DNA from: Plecoglossus altivelis
Taxonomy: Eukaryota > Chordata > Actinopteri > Osmeriformes > Plecoglossidae
Assembly (NCBI GenBank): GCA_036571765.1
Contig: BROE01000022.1
Span: forward strand, 3,679,435-3,743,434
Reading direction: 5' to 3'
DNA: 64,000 bases
Each line of letters begins with the position of its first letter. Positions within the stretch are counted from its first letter, which is position 1. The position numbers and the translations under genes were made by a program. The notes under the pieces are model-generated. The model had not been told where the DNA came from and searched no databases. It saw nothing but the letters and a program-made list of their open reading frames with translations. Shown in pieces: positions 48,905 through 59,740 of this stretch.

Positions 48905-49172
48905 TCTCTCTCTCTGTCTCTCATACTACCAGTCGTCCATTCCTCTTATTGGTCGGAGCTCACAGCAAGAGCAGCTACCAGACGTCTTCAGCCAGGTCTC
49001 GCTCCTCACTCCAGGATGCTCTGAATGCAGACGGGTCGTCGCCGAGCAAGAGCCTGTGCAGAAGACTAGCCTTGGGGAGGAGGAAGAGGAGGAGGAGGAT
49101 GAAGGCTATGGACAAGTGATCTTATCAGAAGAAACTGCCAGTGTCCTCGATGGACTGTCGATGCCTGGCTGA
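44507..49172 (+). CDS. IFNAR2-type class II cytokine receptor C (crfb3-like), D1 exon disrupted, possible pseudogene
   Basis: Recognisable exons: 44507-44570 (signal peptide MSTYLSTLWASGLWIALLLP), 45333-45462 (first half of D1: APLNVSVLSYNLEHSLTWLP), 46631-46779 and 47714-47873 (D2: VSGCGSCLLVKL; LEPGAEYCLTAMA), 48569-48684 (membrane helix, VYTGHLLCWAKPLPKTL), 48933-49172 (79-residue tail with a Glu run then DEGYGQ). Exon lengths 130, 149 and 160 equal those of receptor B. However, exon 2 ends in phase 2 and exon 4 starts in phase 1, so a D1 second-half exon is required. The only candidate, at 45766, has an in-frame TAA after ten codons. The donors after 47873 (GTTCGC) and 48684 (GTACTA) are also poor. 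Either a decaying gene, or one with an exon I could not find. The tail is much shorter than in A and B and lacks the GYM-R end. Confidence 0.6.
45766..45799 (+). pseudogene. remnant of the D1 second-half exon of receptor C, with in-frame stop
   Basis: After an acceptor (TTTGTCATTCTAG), the phase-2 continuation reads GIRESVEKGC then TAA at 45797-45799. It aligns with WEPVAGC in the equivalent exon of receptor B, and the nucleotide match GGGAG(C/T)CTGTGG...AGGTTG supports homology. Beyond the stop, the expected second cysteine and the tyrosine strand are not recognisable in any frame. Confidence 0.5.
46146..46620 (+). repeat. (CT)n tract, ~470 bp, receptor C intron
   Basis: Nearly pure CTCTCTCT with CCT, GCT and TTT interruptions, ending at the acceptor of the first D2 exon. 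All plus frames give Ser/Leu peptides and the minus frame Arg/Glu peptides; none is a gene. Confidence 0.95.
46780..47030 (+). repeat. ~37-49 bp minisatellite that includes copies of a splice donor
   Basis: The unit AGAGTAAGGGTCAGGGGTCA plus AGGCTGAATAACCTGCCTT recurs about six times from the donor of the exon ending at 46779. Each copy carries GTAAGGGTCAG, the same sequence as the genuine donor. Confidence 0.85.
47595..47645 (+). repeat. G-run tract (G-quadruplex candidate) in receptor C intron
   Basis: At least five runs of 4-10 G (GGGGGGGGGG, GGGGG, GGGGG, GGGG, GGGGGGGG) occur within 50 bp on the sense strand, about 70 bp before the next exon. Sense-strand G4 in the pre-mRNA is plausible. 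Confidence 0.8.
48255..48470. mobile_element. palindromic MITE, copy 3, in receptor C intron
   Basis: The left arm (GGTCCTCGAGGGCCGCTGTC ... TTAGATGTTTCCCTGCTCCA) and right arm (GTGCCGGAGCATGGAAACAT ... CTTCAGGACAGCGGCCCTCG) are inverted copies. Same family as the elements at 14105 and 18445. Confidence 0.85.
48745..48932 (+). repeat. (CT)n/(CA)n microsatellite before the tail exon of receptor C
   Basis: CTCTCTCTGTCTCTCTCTCT with GTCTC interruptions, then (CA)n at 48890-48903 and more CT, up to the acceptor at 48932. Receptor C's weak donor at 48685 reads into this tract in an open frame if unspliced. Confidence 0.9.
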
Positions 49173-49299
49173 GTTCTGGATGGGGCCAGGGAATCATTGT
49201 GCCAAAATACTTTAATTTCAGTGTGCTTAGTGTGTATTTTCAATTAGTCTGTTTGCGAAGCTGTGAAATGCATGTCATGTCTCCCCAATCATGAGTTGA

Positions 49300-49305
49300 A
49301 ATAAA
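49300..49305 (+). terminator. polyadenylation signal AATAAA (receptor C)
   Basis: Canonical hexamer 128 bp after the stop codon. It leaves about 370 bp to the ISRE of the next gene. Confidence 0.55.
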
Positions 49306-49672
49306 GACCGTGTTCAAAATTAATACATAAACGTTTATACAGAATTAAAAAGTCATGGACATAATTGTGTTTTCAAAATATGATAATTTATCCAGAATGC
49401 CCTGTGACAATTGACGTTATTCCCACAATGTTTAGGGGTATCAAAAGCACCTCAGACTGATGCCAGGAGCAGAGTAATGTAGAGTATAGTAGAGTACAGT
49501 AGAGTCCTCATCAACTAACTCTTTAATGAGGCGAACTTTTTTCCCCTCAAATATTTTTTTATCCAAACAAAAAAGGTTGAAAATATTTTTTCAACCTCTC
49601 AAAAACAAAATGTTTGGATCTGTATGAACTGGGCGGAGCTGTGTGAAACTGTTGACACGCTGACGTTAACTT

Positions 49673-49686
49673 AGTTTCGCTTTCCT
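49673..49686 (-). promoter_or_regulatory. interferon-stimulated response element upstream of il10rb
   Basis: On the minus strand the site reads AGGAAAGCGAAACT, which matches every fixed position of the ISRE consensus RNGAAANNGAAACT. It lies 120-132 bp before the il10rb start codon and in the intergenic gap after receptor C's polyadenylation signal. ISREs work in either orientation and bind ISGF3 (STAT1-STAT2-IRF9) or IRFs. Function is inferred from sequence only. Confidence 0.7.
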
Positions 49687-49805
49687 AAGTTACAGTCGAT
49701 AGCCGTGAAACCTGAAATTACAGTTCGCCATTCTGGTTACCGAATGGCTACAAGGAAATAACCCTTAATACAGATTTCAGACTGACAATCCGAAAAAACA
49801 AGAAT

Positions 49806-52800
49806 ATGAAATCAACATTTTGTATAACTATTGTATTACTCTTTTTTATGGATGTGGGTAAGTTACATTTATAACTATTTAATGGCTGTGTTTTTAAAGT
49901 AATATGTCACAATATTTTGCCAATTGACGGTGTTCTTTGTATTTAAACCCAGTGACGTTACGTTAAATCGTATTATTCTACGTCCAAATCTACCACTACT
50001 ACTACTGTATGGTTCGGTTATGCTGAAGGTGTAGTCTTCATACTATATTTTGCTCTTAATTTCTTTCCAGTGATATTAGCTGAAGTCCCTCGTCCCATCA
50101 ATGTGAGGATAGCTTCCATCAACATGGAGCTGCTATTACAGTGGGATGCGGCTCCGAACGTCACGGCCCACACCACATACACAGCAGAATACATGTAAGT
50201 TAACACCACATTTAGGTCGAGGGGGGGTTATTAAAAAAATTAGGAAGTTCGTGTCAAGGAAAGTACAGACACACACGTGTCTGCGTGCAGATCTGCTCAT
50301 TCTCAGGAACTCGCATAAGCTTGTTGACGTTTTTCTTCAGTACTAGTGATTACGTACATCTCCCTTTTATTACCGCAAAATGACACATTTGCAATGTGAT
50401 CATTTTCTTCCCAGGGGCTTCTACCCCCCCTACAAGGCAGTTTGTAGGAACATAACAGCGCACTACTGTGATTTCACCGACGTTCTCCGGCCGTTTGGAA
50501 TGTACACTTTCAGAGTGAAGGCAGAGCTGCAGGGAAAATCCTCTACTTGGGTGGAAATGTCAAATATTGTCTTGGACCAACAAAGTAAGCACAAACGTAC
50601 ACAAGCACTGTCAGTGTACTGGCTGGCTACAACACCCACAAAGTAATTCAGGACTGGAGCCATATTTGTATTTTTTAGAGGATCCCATTTTAACAATCAG
50701 GGCGATGTGGACATGTACATGAGGGGCCTCAGGCCTTCTTGTGGCTACGCTACTGAACCAAGGGTTACAACTATGTTGCCGTAGAAACTATGTTGTAACG
50801 AACATGAATGTGAAGCCAAGTACAATTTCTCCATAAAACCAAGCTTAAGAACGTACTCTGAGGAATATAATGCTGTGATGTGCGTCCCTAGGTAGCAGAA
50901 GTTTGAGCTTTGAACCAGTGAATGACAGGTAGGGTCTTTGCAGACACCTTGGTGACGTTCTGTAAAACTCACTTCCTGCTCTGTGACATTCTCATCAGCT
51001 GACATCGGGCCCCCCTCTGTGATTCTCAACGCCAGCGGGCTCAACATCGAAGTGACCATCAAAGATCCAGTGTTTCGGATCAAAACCTTCCGAGATATTT
51101 ATCCCAGAGCCGTCTACAACATCTCCTACTGGGAGAAGGATCAGAGAGACATGGTGAACAAAACAAAATGGGGATGTGATCCATTGCAATCCCCCCCAAA
51201 TCTGAATGCCTTCATGCAGAACTAAAGACTTGTTTGTCAGATAGTAGATGATTAGCATGCGAATCGAGAGGAAGAAACGAAACGCGACATACGAGATTTC
51301 AAAACAAGAGTTGAAAGTTTGTAGCTACTTGAGTGAGGCAAATCAGACCAAACTCAACGAGGACAGAACTCACCTCGGTGTTGATGTAAAACACAACGAT
51401 CACGCTCCGCCAGCGGTGTTGACGTCTCAATGATTGGTTAAGATCGTTTGACTTGAGTCAAACGTGTGGCTGCGAGGCTGTTTGGGGTTCACCTCTGCTC
51501 TGTCGCCCCCTTCAGGCCGTTCACTATGACGACGTAGTGCAACTCGGGCTGGCTCTCCGTGACCTTAAACACTGGACCACCTACTGCGTCCAGGCCCAAG
51601 TGAAGACCTTCAGGTTTCACAAGCTCAGCACCCCCAGTGCCGTGGTGTGTGAGACCACAGCAGGGCGTGAGTTTCATTCCCATCATCCTTTTCTTCTCTC
51701 ACCTTGAGTACCTGGTTTGTTACTGCCTCACGCTTACTTTTCATTTCATATTTGTTCTTCTTCTTCTTTCAACCTGTTTTGATATGTTTACCACTTTTAC
51801 ACTCTTTGAATTGTGCTTGGCAGATTCCCTATACCTGTTTTAGGAAGTGTTTGACAAGACAGCGGTCAGTAACTCAACTTCTCCTCCATGCTTCCTTCTG
51901 CTTCTTCTAAACACTTTCACAGGAGGTGGAAAAGCATGGGTTGTGGCTGTGGTGGTCATTGTGCTCGTAGCTGTGATGGTGGGCTTGGTGGTGTGTGGGG
52001 TATTATATGGGAAAAAGATAGTCCGATTCATCTGGCCCAAAGTCAAACTCCCAAAACACTTCAAAGAGGTATTGTATTCCACATCTTCACAGTTGTGTGG
52101 TGCGCATGTACGTGCGTGTACGTGTTTGTGTGTGTGTACGGTGTGTCAACGGTGTCTACCGTGTGTGTACGGTGTGTGTACGTGTATTTTGTGTGTGTGG
52201 TGTACGTGTGTGTACGTGTGTTACGTGTTTGTGTGTGTGTGGAGTGTGTGTACGCTAGATTTGGTGTGTGTGTACGTGTGTGTATACGTGTGTGGTACGT
52301 GTTTTGTGTGTGGTTGTAGTGTGTGTACGTGTTTTTGTGTGTGTGTACGTGTTTGTGTGTGTGTACGTGTGTGTACGTGTTTGTGTGTGTGTACGTGTGT
52401 GTACGTGTGTGTACGTGTGTGTACGTGTTTGTGTGTGTGTACGTGTGTGTACGTGTGTGCGCGCGCACGTACACAATTCCTGTCTTCATCCTTTGTGTTT
52501 AGCCATGCGAAAGTGTGTCATACAGTCATAGGCTTAGCAGAACCAGTTGACTCCATTGATGCTTTAATGAAGAATACAGCATTGTGTGCTCAAGGTATCA
52601 GTCTGACCTGAATGAACTGAATTAACGTCGTTCTTGCCGTTGTACATTGGGACACCATCCTCTCAGGTGCAATAAGTAAACACACTGTTTTTGAAAGGAC
52701 CTAAGATAAAAAGGTAGCAACTCAGATAAAAATGTACCTAAATAGAAAAATGTAGTAAAATAAGAATAATAAATAGCTCCCCTCTTCTCCTCCTCCCCTC

Positions 52801-53519
52801 TCAACCTCATTCCCTTGTCCTCCCTGCCTCTACTCTCCCTCATTTCCTTCTCCCCTCCTCCCATCTCCTCCCCCTTCCCTCTCCTCCTCCTCTCCTCCTC
52901 CCTTCTCCTCATCTCCTTCTCCTACCCTCTCCCTCCCCTCCTCTTCTCCTCCCCTCCTCTCCTTCTCTCCTCCTCCCCCTCCTCTGCTCCCCGGTCCTCT
53001 CCTCCTCCCTCTCCCCTCCTCCACCTCCACCCCTCCTCTTTCCTCGCTCATCTCTCCTCCTCTCCTTCTCCCCTCCTGTCCCCTCTTCCCCTCTCCGCCT
53101 CCTCCCCCTCCCCTCCCCTCTCCGCCTACTTCTCCGCTCCCCCCTCTCCGCCTCCTCTCCTGCTTCCCTCCTCTCCTCCCCCTCTCCTTCCTCGTCCTCT
53201 CACCCTCCTCGCCTCTCCCCCTCCTCTCCTCTTCCCCTCCTCTCCTCCTCCCCAGTATCTTTGGGAGCCTCACGGGTCCCCTGTGTTCCTGGCCGTGCAG
53301 ACCAGCCCCCCTCCAGAGGAAGTCTTCCACCCTGTCAGCGTCATGGAGGAGAACACTCTCTCAGAGCTACCATCGACGGCAGAAGGACTCAGCCTGGCGG
53401 ACCATGAGCACCAGGAGACAAACAGGGGAGGGACAGGGAACAGAGGGTCCGCTGGGCGAGCGGAGTTGGAGCGGATAGCGGATGGAGACAAGGGCTGCAA
53501 TCCAGACCTGACAGAGTGA
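49806..53519 (+). CDS. il10rb: interleukin-10 receptor beta chain (crfb4), 353 aa, 7 exons
   Basis: Shared second chain for IL-10-family cytokines at the plasma membrane. Exon model: 49806-49857, 50071-50194, 50415-50584, 50999-51153, 51516-51666, 51923-52068, 53256-53519; phases 1,2,1,0,1,0 all join. Exon 1 is a signal peptide (MKSTFCITIVLLFFMDV). D1 is in exons 2-3 (VPRPINVRIASINMELLLQW ... MYTFRVKAEL). D2 is in exons 4-5 (IGPPSVILNASGLNIEV ... WTTYCVQAQVKT), without the Cys pair found in the IFNAR2-type D2. Exon 6 has a Val-rich membrane helix followed by WPKVKLPKHFKE. The 87-residue tail holds FHPVSVMEE, comparable to FDKLSVIAE in human IL10RB, and is short as in that family (human 325 aa). 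The donor after 51153 (GTGAAC) is weak but fits phase. Position between IFNAR2-type and ifnar1 genes matches mammals. Confidence 0.9.
52090..52472 (+). repeat. (GTGTGTAC)n-rich alternating tract in il10rb intron 6
   Basis: GTGTGTACGTGTTTGTGTGT words fill about 370 bp starting just after the exon 6 donor. Strict purine-pyrimidine alternation gives strong Z-DNA potential. Long frames across it are artefacts. Confidence 0.92.
52780..53255 (+). repeat. C/T-only tract (CTCCTCCCCTCTCC) before the il10rb tail exon
   Basis: About 475 bp of nearly pure pyrimidine on the sense strand ends at the acceptor CCCCAG. Mirror-repeat segments could form H-DNA. Pro/Ser frames through it are not coding on their own, although one is continuous with the tail exon. 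Confidence 0.93.
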
Positions 53520-53826
53520 TGCGCTGCCTGTTTGAGGCCTGTTTGGGGCCTGTTTGAGGCCTGTTCGGATGACTGTTTGAAGGCATGGGATCCCCATGAC
53601 GATGTATGAGGTTCCACTGTGGTGTGCTTATGTGTTTGAAGATGTTTGGAGGCAAGTTTGGCCAAGTGTAACAGAGATAAGCATGTTTTATGAAAGGCGA
53701 TGATCTGAAGGTCTGGTTGCACAGTGTTGAAGTGTTGTGCATTATCAGTGTGCTTCAAACCTAATAGTGAGTACTGCCTATTTTTACTGCCTTTTTAAAA
53801 TAATGACCTCAGACTCATCTTTATTT

Positions 53827-53832
53827 ATTAAA
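53827..53832 (+). terminator. polyadenylation signal ATTAAA (il10rb)
   Basis: ATTAAA 308 bp after the stop codon, with a TTGTCGTACATTTTCC stretch downstream. No better hexamer was seen before the next gene. Confidence 0.45.
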
Positions 53833-53839
53833 AGCTGTG

Positions 53840-54800
53840 TTGAATCCGTTGTCGTACATTTTCCAAATTGGTTCTAAATCTTGCTAGTTGTAAAGCATAA
53901 TAATGGCTTCAGGACACATAATATGTCTTAAGCTTGGTTTTCACCGTGATTTTATATTTTCGTATTTTATCATCAGAACACGGGTTGGTGTCGAGGAAAG
54001 GAGACAACAGTAGTGTACGGAGGCCCAAGTCAAAACTCGGAGCACTACGAGTTATCTAGTTATATTTATTCAGCTCTCCATCAAGAGTTTAGTTTGTCCA
54101 ACGATACACACATGGACCTTAACAGTTTGGTCTGAACAAATGAGCAAACCAGAAAAGGGTACAGAGCAGAGTATACAACGGTTTTTAACTGTCCTTTAAC
54201 AGTCCTTAAGGGGCGACTCCTGATTTCGACTTTCTGCGAGCCTCATTAGAGCACAGGGAAGTCCTTCACTCTTGACTCACAGATCTTCCTTCCTTCAGGC
54301 GAGGTGGGTCCGTGTGTGGGTGTATGTTAAACCACCTGTGTGTTTCGTATTCTTCAAGGAATGCAAGGACACATGAACAGGCTGGTGGTGAACAGGGCTG
54401 GTGCGGGAGTCTCATCGCATCCTGTTATCGCGGTTTTAACCGCCCTTCTTATCAGAGTGCAATGTGGCTTCAGGGCTGGTGCGGGGTTATTAATTTTTAT
54501 GGCCGGGATGTAATGGTTTTTCTTTCGCAACTAAGATGAATTGTGTCTTCTGAATAGTGCTAATAATCTTTCAGCTCTTGATCAATGTATGTCGATTTGG
54601 GTCCTAGGCCCAGTATTGAAGTTAAACTTCATGTGGTAAAAAAAGAGTATTTAGTAATGATGAGATGCATTATATGTTTTATCAACATTAGACTTAAAGA
54701 AAAGACAAAGTCTCTTGTTCAAATCGTGATTCTAAATGGGGTTTTTGTAAAGACAGTATCTTTTACGCAGTGGTTAGGCCATGTAACATCACCTTCTGAC
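53840..54800. other. intergenic between il10rb and ifnar1, nothing recognised
   Basis: No coding exon or repeat family supported. AT-rich, with scattered short frames (54312, 54585) that lack motifs. Confidence 0.3.
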
Positions 54801-55023
54801 GTCCTTGGAGCATGCGCAGTGTATAGACAGCGCAGATGACGATGTTTGTGATTTGATCGGACGCCACCTCCAAGACACTCTCGACAGGAGCAGTCGAGGG
54901 ACCGTAGAATGGTCGCGATTGTGTGTTTTGGTCGATTTGAGAAAATGTTAGGACTCTGACCTCTGGACTATGAAAAAATACATTCGTGTAGTTTAAGAGT
55001 TTAATACGAGAAATATTTTCACC
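54801..55023 (+). promoter_or_regulatory. candidate ifnar1 promoter with NRF1-like site
   Basis: GAGCATGCGCAGTGT at about 54808-54822 contains the NRF1 half-site core GCATGCGCAG. The following 200 bp are CpG-richer than the surroundings and run into the ifnar1 start codon. No TATA box was seen. Confidence 0.4.
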
Positions 55024-56330
55024 ATGAATGTCGGCGTCGCCTTATTTCTGCTCGGGTTTCTGCAAACAACATTCCTGAACGATAATGGTACGTAGTCTAC
55101 CAGGACGCTTTACAGCTGTTTGTTTACATGATACTATTGTGTTCGTGTTGATAGTTCCTTGCTTTTCTTTGGCCAGCGGTAGCTAAATAGTCTAGGGTGA
55201 GAATCGACATTATTGGGCCTCGCTTTTTAATAACAATCGGCAAATAATGTTATTATTCAGCTGCAATTCGTGCCTGAATGCCATCGCTGACGTCCATACC
55301 CGAATGACTCCCAGTTATCAATTGTTACAAGGACGGATTAAAGTCCATTCATACATGATACAGTTTATAGGTTGTCTGTATTTGCATAATGGGATCATTA
55401 CATTCCGTTCGAGAGTGCGTGTGTAGGGGTGCGCGTATGTGTTTCTGAACACTCAAATGTCCGTTTTTTTAATATCTTGATAGACAGTTATTGTCTCCCT
55501 GCCTCCCTGATTTGGTCAGCCATCTTTGGATAACCTTTTAGAAACCGTCTAAAAAGTGTTCTTGAAACATGAGGCTGTGTTTTAGAGAATACCACACCCG
55601 TACCATTGTCCACACCCAGAGCTGAAATATGAACCACCGACCACAAAGTACTTAGATATGGTACAGGTACATCAGACGAACTTAAGGCTGCTGATACTAA
55701 GTTCAGTCCATTTTCTAACCCAAGGTTACATTATGAATCACTTCCTCAATAACAGTTAGTATTCTAAAACGAGTTTGAGTTGAGGTTGTCACAATAAATA
55801 AGTCATGTTTATCTTATCACAATATCAGTTATTGTTTAATGTGTCGATTGAAACTATTTATAACTGTGTAGTTCACACAGTTGTGTCTGCTGTAGGTTAC
55901 ACGCACACAGTTGTGTCTGCTGTAGGTTACACGCACAGAGTTTTGTCTGCTGTAGGTTACACGCACATTGGTTTCAATAGATATGGGTTGTAGCTCTGCA
56001 AAGCCTTTGTGTTGCTAGGTTACTGAGCCAACAGTATAGGGCCTATACTATAGGCTTGGCCTATCATCAACCAATGCTGAGATGAATCATGATATACTGT
56101 TTGTATAAGGAGAGGAGAGTCATTTCCATCAATAAAGGGCATCATTGGGTTTTGGTGAGTCTGGAAACGTACAAACCTTTTACCACAGAGAGTGAAACAA
56201 GCACAGATAGGTTCATCAGCACTGGTTGAACCGAGATATTTCCATGAGTGCAGACCATGAGACTGAGAGTGAGTCAAAACAAGTCTAAAACAAGCGTGTT
56301 GCGAAACACTGTCAGCCACATCCTTAGGGT

Positions 56331-56374
<44 letters not shown>

Positions 56375-58691
56375 ACTTGTAAACGTCGCCCATTGTCAAC
56401 ATTTCAACAGCCCGATGTTTTCGCGTCAGAATCAGTCCTAAATATTATACGGGGTGTCCTCAGACCACGTCTCACTGCTATTCAGCCTTCAAAGTATGTG
56501 ATTTTGTGCCCCCAGTCCAGGCAGCTAAACTGGCCAAGCCACACCTGACCCTCCACACCCTCAACACCCGCTACATCCTGACCTGGGAACACGATGTGGC
56601 CAGCCAGCTTGCCGTCAACTTCACCACACAGTACCTGTCGTAAGTCCACTCGCACAACCATCCTCGCGTCGTTTCAACGTCTTTTCAGGCGCGCACATGC
56701 ACGAGTCGCACATGCACGAGTCTTGTGGGGTCGTCTGTTTGTCAGAGCTTGCATTGGTTCATCATAGAACTACGCGTCATGTCATTGTGAAGATTTTCCA
56801 TTCAGCAGGTGCTTGGCCGTGAACTAGAATTCTAGAATTAGAATGTATTGTTAATATTTCGCAGTATAGTTAGTTCAGTGGTCACTTTTTGGAAGTACCC
56901 TTGTGTTTGGGCTTTATCTTTGTCTTGTCAAGTTGCAAGTTTGTCAGCGCGTTTTAGTGGAGAAGGACATCAAAGTGTTGGGGTTGTTTTTTTTCTAAGA
57001 CTGATTCTTTTGTGCCTGAGTCAACATCTTTTCCTCCGACAGGAAGTACAAGCTGAGTTGGAAGAGGAAGACTTGGACCTCAGTGTGTGTCGGCCCAGAG
57101 CCCAGCTGTGACCTCACCAGCGCCCAGCTGCACTACCACGCCATGTACGTCCTGCGAGTCCGAGCCAGCGCCTATGGGATCCACTCCGACTGGGCCGAGA
57201 AAGACTTCTGCCCCGACATAGATGGTGAGAGGAAGAGACGTGGGAAGTTTCAGTAACGAGAACTGCAGGATCTCCCTCCCCTCCAAAGAATGGTCAGATA
57301 CAAAGTAACAAGTTATATTCAAGACAAGTTATGCAGATGGTTGTTTGTTTCGCCTCTCCTCAGCTGACATTGGTCCACCATCCAGGGTGGAGCTATCGCC
57401 TGTCAGTAACCTCTTGGGTGTGGCCATCTCTCCCCCCCTGACCAATGAGGGCGTATCCATGAAGGAGAACGTTCCTCAAATCTACTATCGTATACTCTAT
57501 TGGAGTCGCCTGGCAGACCCTCTGGTAGGTTGGGGGAATTTACCTCAGGTTTGGACATCAAGCTACCCTCAGTTTGACGAGAAGTCATTCAGGCCACGAA
57601 AACATCTCTCTTCCTCTTTGATTTCCGCATGACAAAAAAAAACGAGGTCTTCCGTTATATCATCCTTTTTAGTTGCGCATTGAAACTTGTAACCATTTTG
57701 AAATACTTTGTTCTGTAATACCCTCCGCACGGTTCTCAGTTTTTCTGTTGACGACAGACACCTGTGTTCTGAAACCTCGTGACCAAAGTACAATCGCGTA
57801 CGACCTCAGGAACCAAAGAGATGTTGGCACCAGAGAACTTTGCACCTGGTGTTTTGTTGTGGTTTAGGGTGTTGTGGGGAAGCAGGGGACTGCGGTTCTT
57901 CAGCGAAGATTTGTTGAAACACCAGCGATAGGAAGAGTGATTTGTTGAAAGACCAGCGATAGGAAGAGTGATTTGAAGGGCTTACTTTAGGGTTTAAAGC
58001 TGCTTACTTCCATGGCGATAAGGAGTAGACGGGTTGGTTGAGTCCGAAGCATACTGTATCCTGGTGGTTAATAACTAAGCAAGATTTGAACGCGATTATA
58101 TGTATGATGGCGGCATCCAAACAATTATTTATTTAAACGCAGCCAAAGAAACCACATCATCTTCACGAGCGCCTTCGCTTTTTCAAGATATGCTTTTTTA
58201 TGGGCATCCGTTATTTATTCGTTTTTGACCAAGTGTGCATGGAGAGGATAGGACTTGGGGTGGAGAGAGAGTTAGTGGGGTGGAGATAAAGGGCTTGGAG
58301 GGGATTCAAATCCCCTGTGGTTGAGTGTCTTCTCCTTGAGCCCATGTTCCTGTAGATCATCTTAGCGTTTCTTAACTCACCCTCCATGGTTTCCTGTAAA
58401 GCGGCTCAAGATGAAACCGCGAGCACGCTGCTCTGCGTGCTTATCCAGAAACAAAGGACTGGCTTGATGTTGACAGCTGTCAGACGCTTTCTCTGTGTCT
58501 ATGTATCTGTCTGTGTCTCTGTATCTGTCTCTCTCTGTGTCAATGTATCTGTCTCTGTGTCAATGTATCTGTCTGTCTCTCCTTGTGTCTCTGTATCTGT
58601 CTCTCTCTGTGTCAATGTGTCTGTCTCTGTGTCAATGTATCTGTCTGTCTCTCCTTGTGTCTCTGTATCTGTCTCTCCTTGTGTCTCTGTA

Positions 58692-58731
<40 letters not shown>

Positions 58732-59418
58732 ACACTCCCTCTCTCTCTGTGTGTGTCTATGTATCTCTCTCTGTGTGTCTTTCTCATAGTTATATCATAT
58801 TAGATATATCTTTTCAGTTCAGGGTGATGACAGGGAGTCCAAATTCCAAAATATGACATTTCACAGACCTTTAGCCCTATACACCCATCCTGCAGACTCA
58901 CACAAGGTGCCTTCCTCAAACATGACCGTTCACTACGGGGAGGGCTCTTTCACTTGAAACAGATGGAGAATACACACAAAACATGCCACATTCTGCCCGT
59001 TCAGAGCCCCTGTCAACCCACAATTACAGCCAGTGTTACTGAAAGTTCTAGCCAGCCATGACGAGGCCCCAGCCTGACTCTCTGTGCTGTGTCTGCAGGG
59101 TAAGAATCCTTCAGTGGTGAACTCTGGGTCCACGCATGTGATTCTGCCTGGGCTGCAGAGCTGGACCTGGTACTGTGTGAAGGTTCAGGCACGCTTCGAC
59201 TACTACAACAAGACCAGCCGCCACACCCTGACTCAGTGCATGGAGACCGCAGGTGAGGTGGCTTAACACACATACGTGGATATTGACAGACACACAAACG
59301 GCTGCCTTGCTAGAGTTGTAAGATACATGTGTTATGTGGTTGAGGTTGGAGTGGATTGTGTAGTTTTTGTTATTTAGAAACTGGTGAGGTGGTTAGCAGG
59401 ATGTGTGTCCTTTCTTAC

Positions 59419-59449
<31 letters not shown>

Positions 59450-59703
59450 TTCGTGCTCCCAGGTGAGCTGCCATACTGGCTCATCTTCCTGGCCTTCCTG
59501 GCCTCTCTGGTGGCAGCCTTCCTGTTCGTGCTGGGGTCATCCTACGTTGTGTTCAAGGGCTACAGGGTCCTAAAGTCCACCTACTTCCCATCCATCCAGC
59601 TCCCTCCTCACATGCAGGAGGTAGGCACACACACAGCCAGCCAGTGACAAGCATGCTTCTGGCCATTTAAAGAGACAGATGATTCAGTTTATCTATGAAT
59701 AAA

Positions 59704-59740
<37 letters not shown>

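Noticed and set aside
51847..52611. 254-codon frame joining a membrane helix to a Cys/Val-rich tail
   Set aside because: The membrane exon is real but ends at 52068; the rest is intronic (GTGTGTAC)n. The proper tail exon is at 53256.
52815..53255. Pro/Ser-rich N-terminal part of the frame 52815-53519
   Set aside because: C/T-only intron sequence; the coding exon begins at 53256 after CCCCAG.
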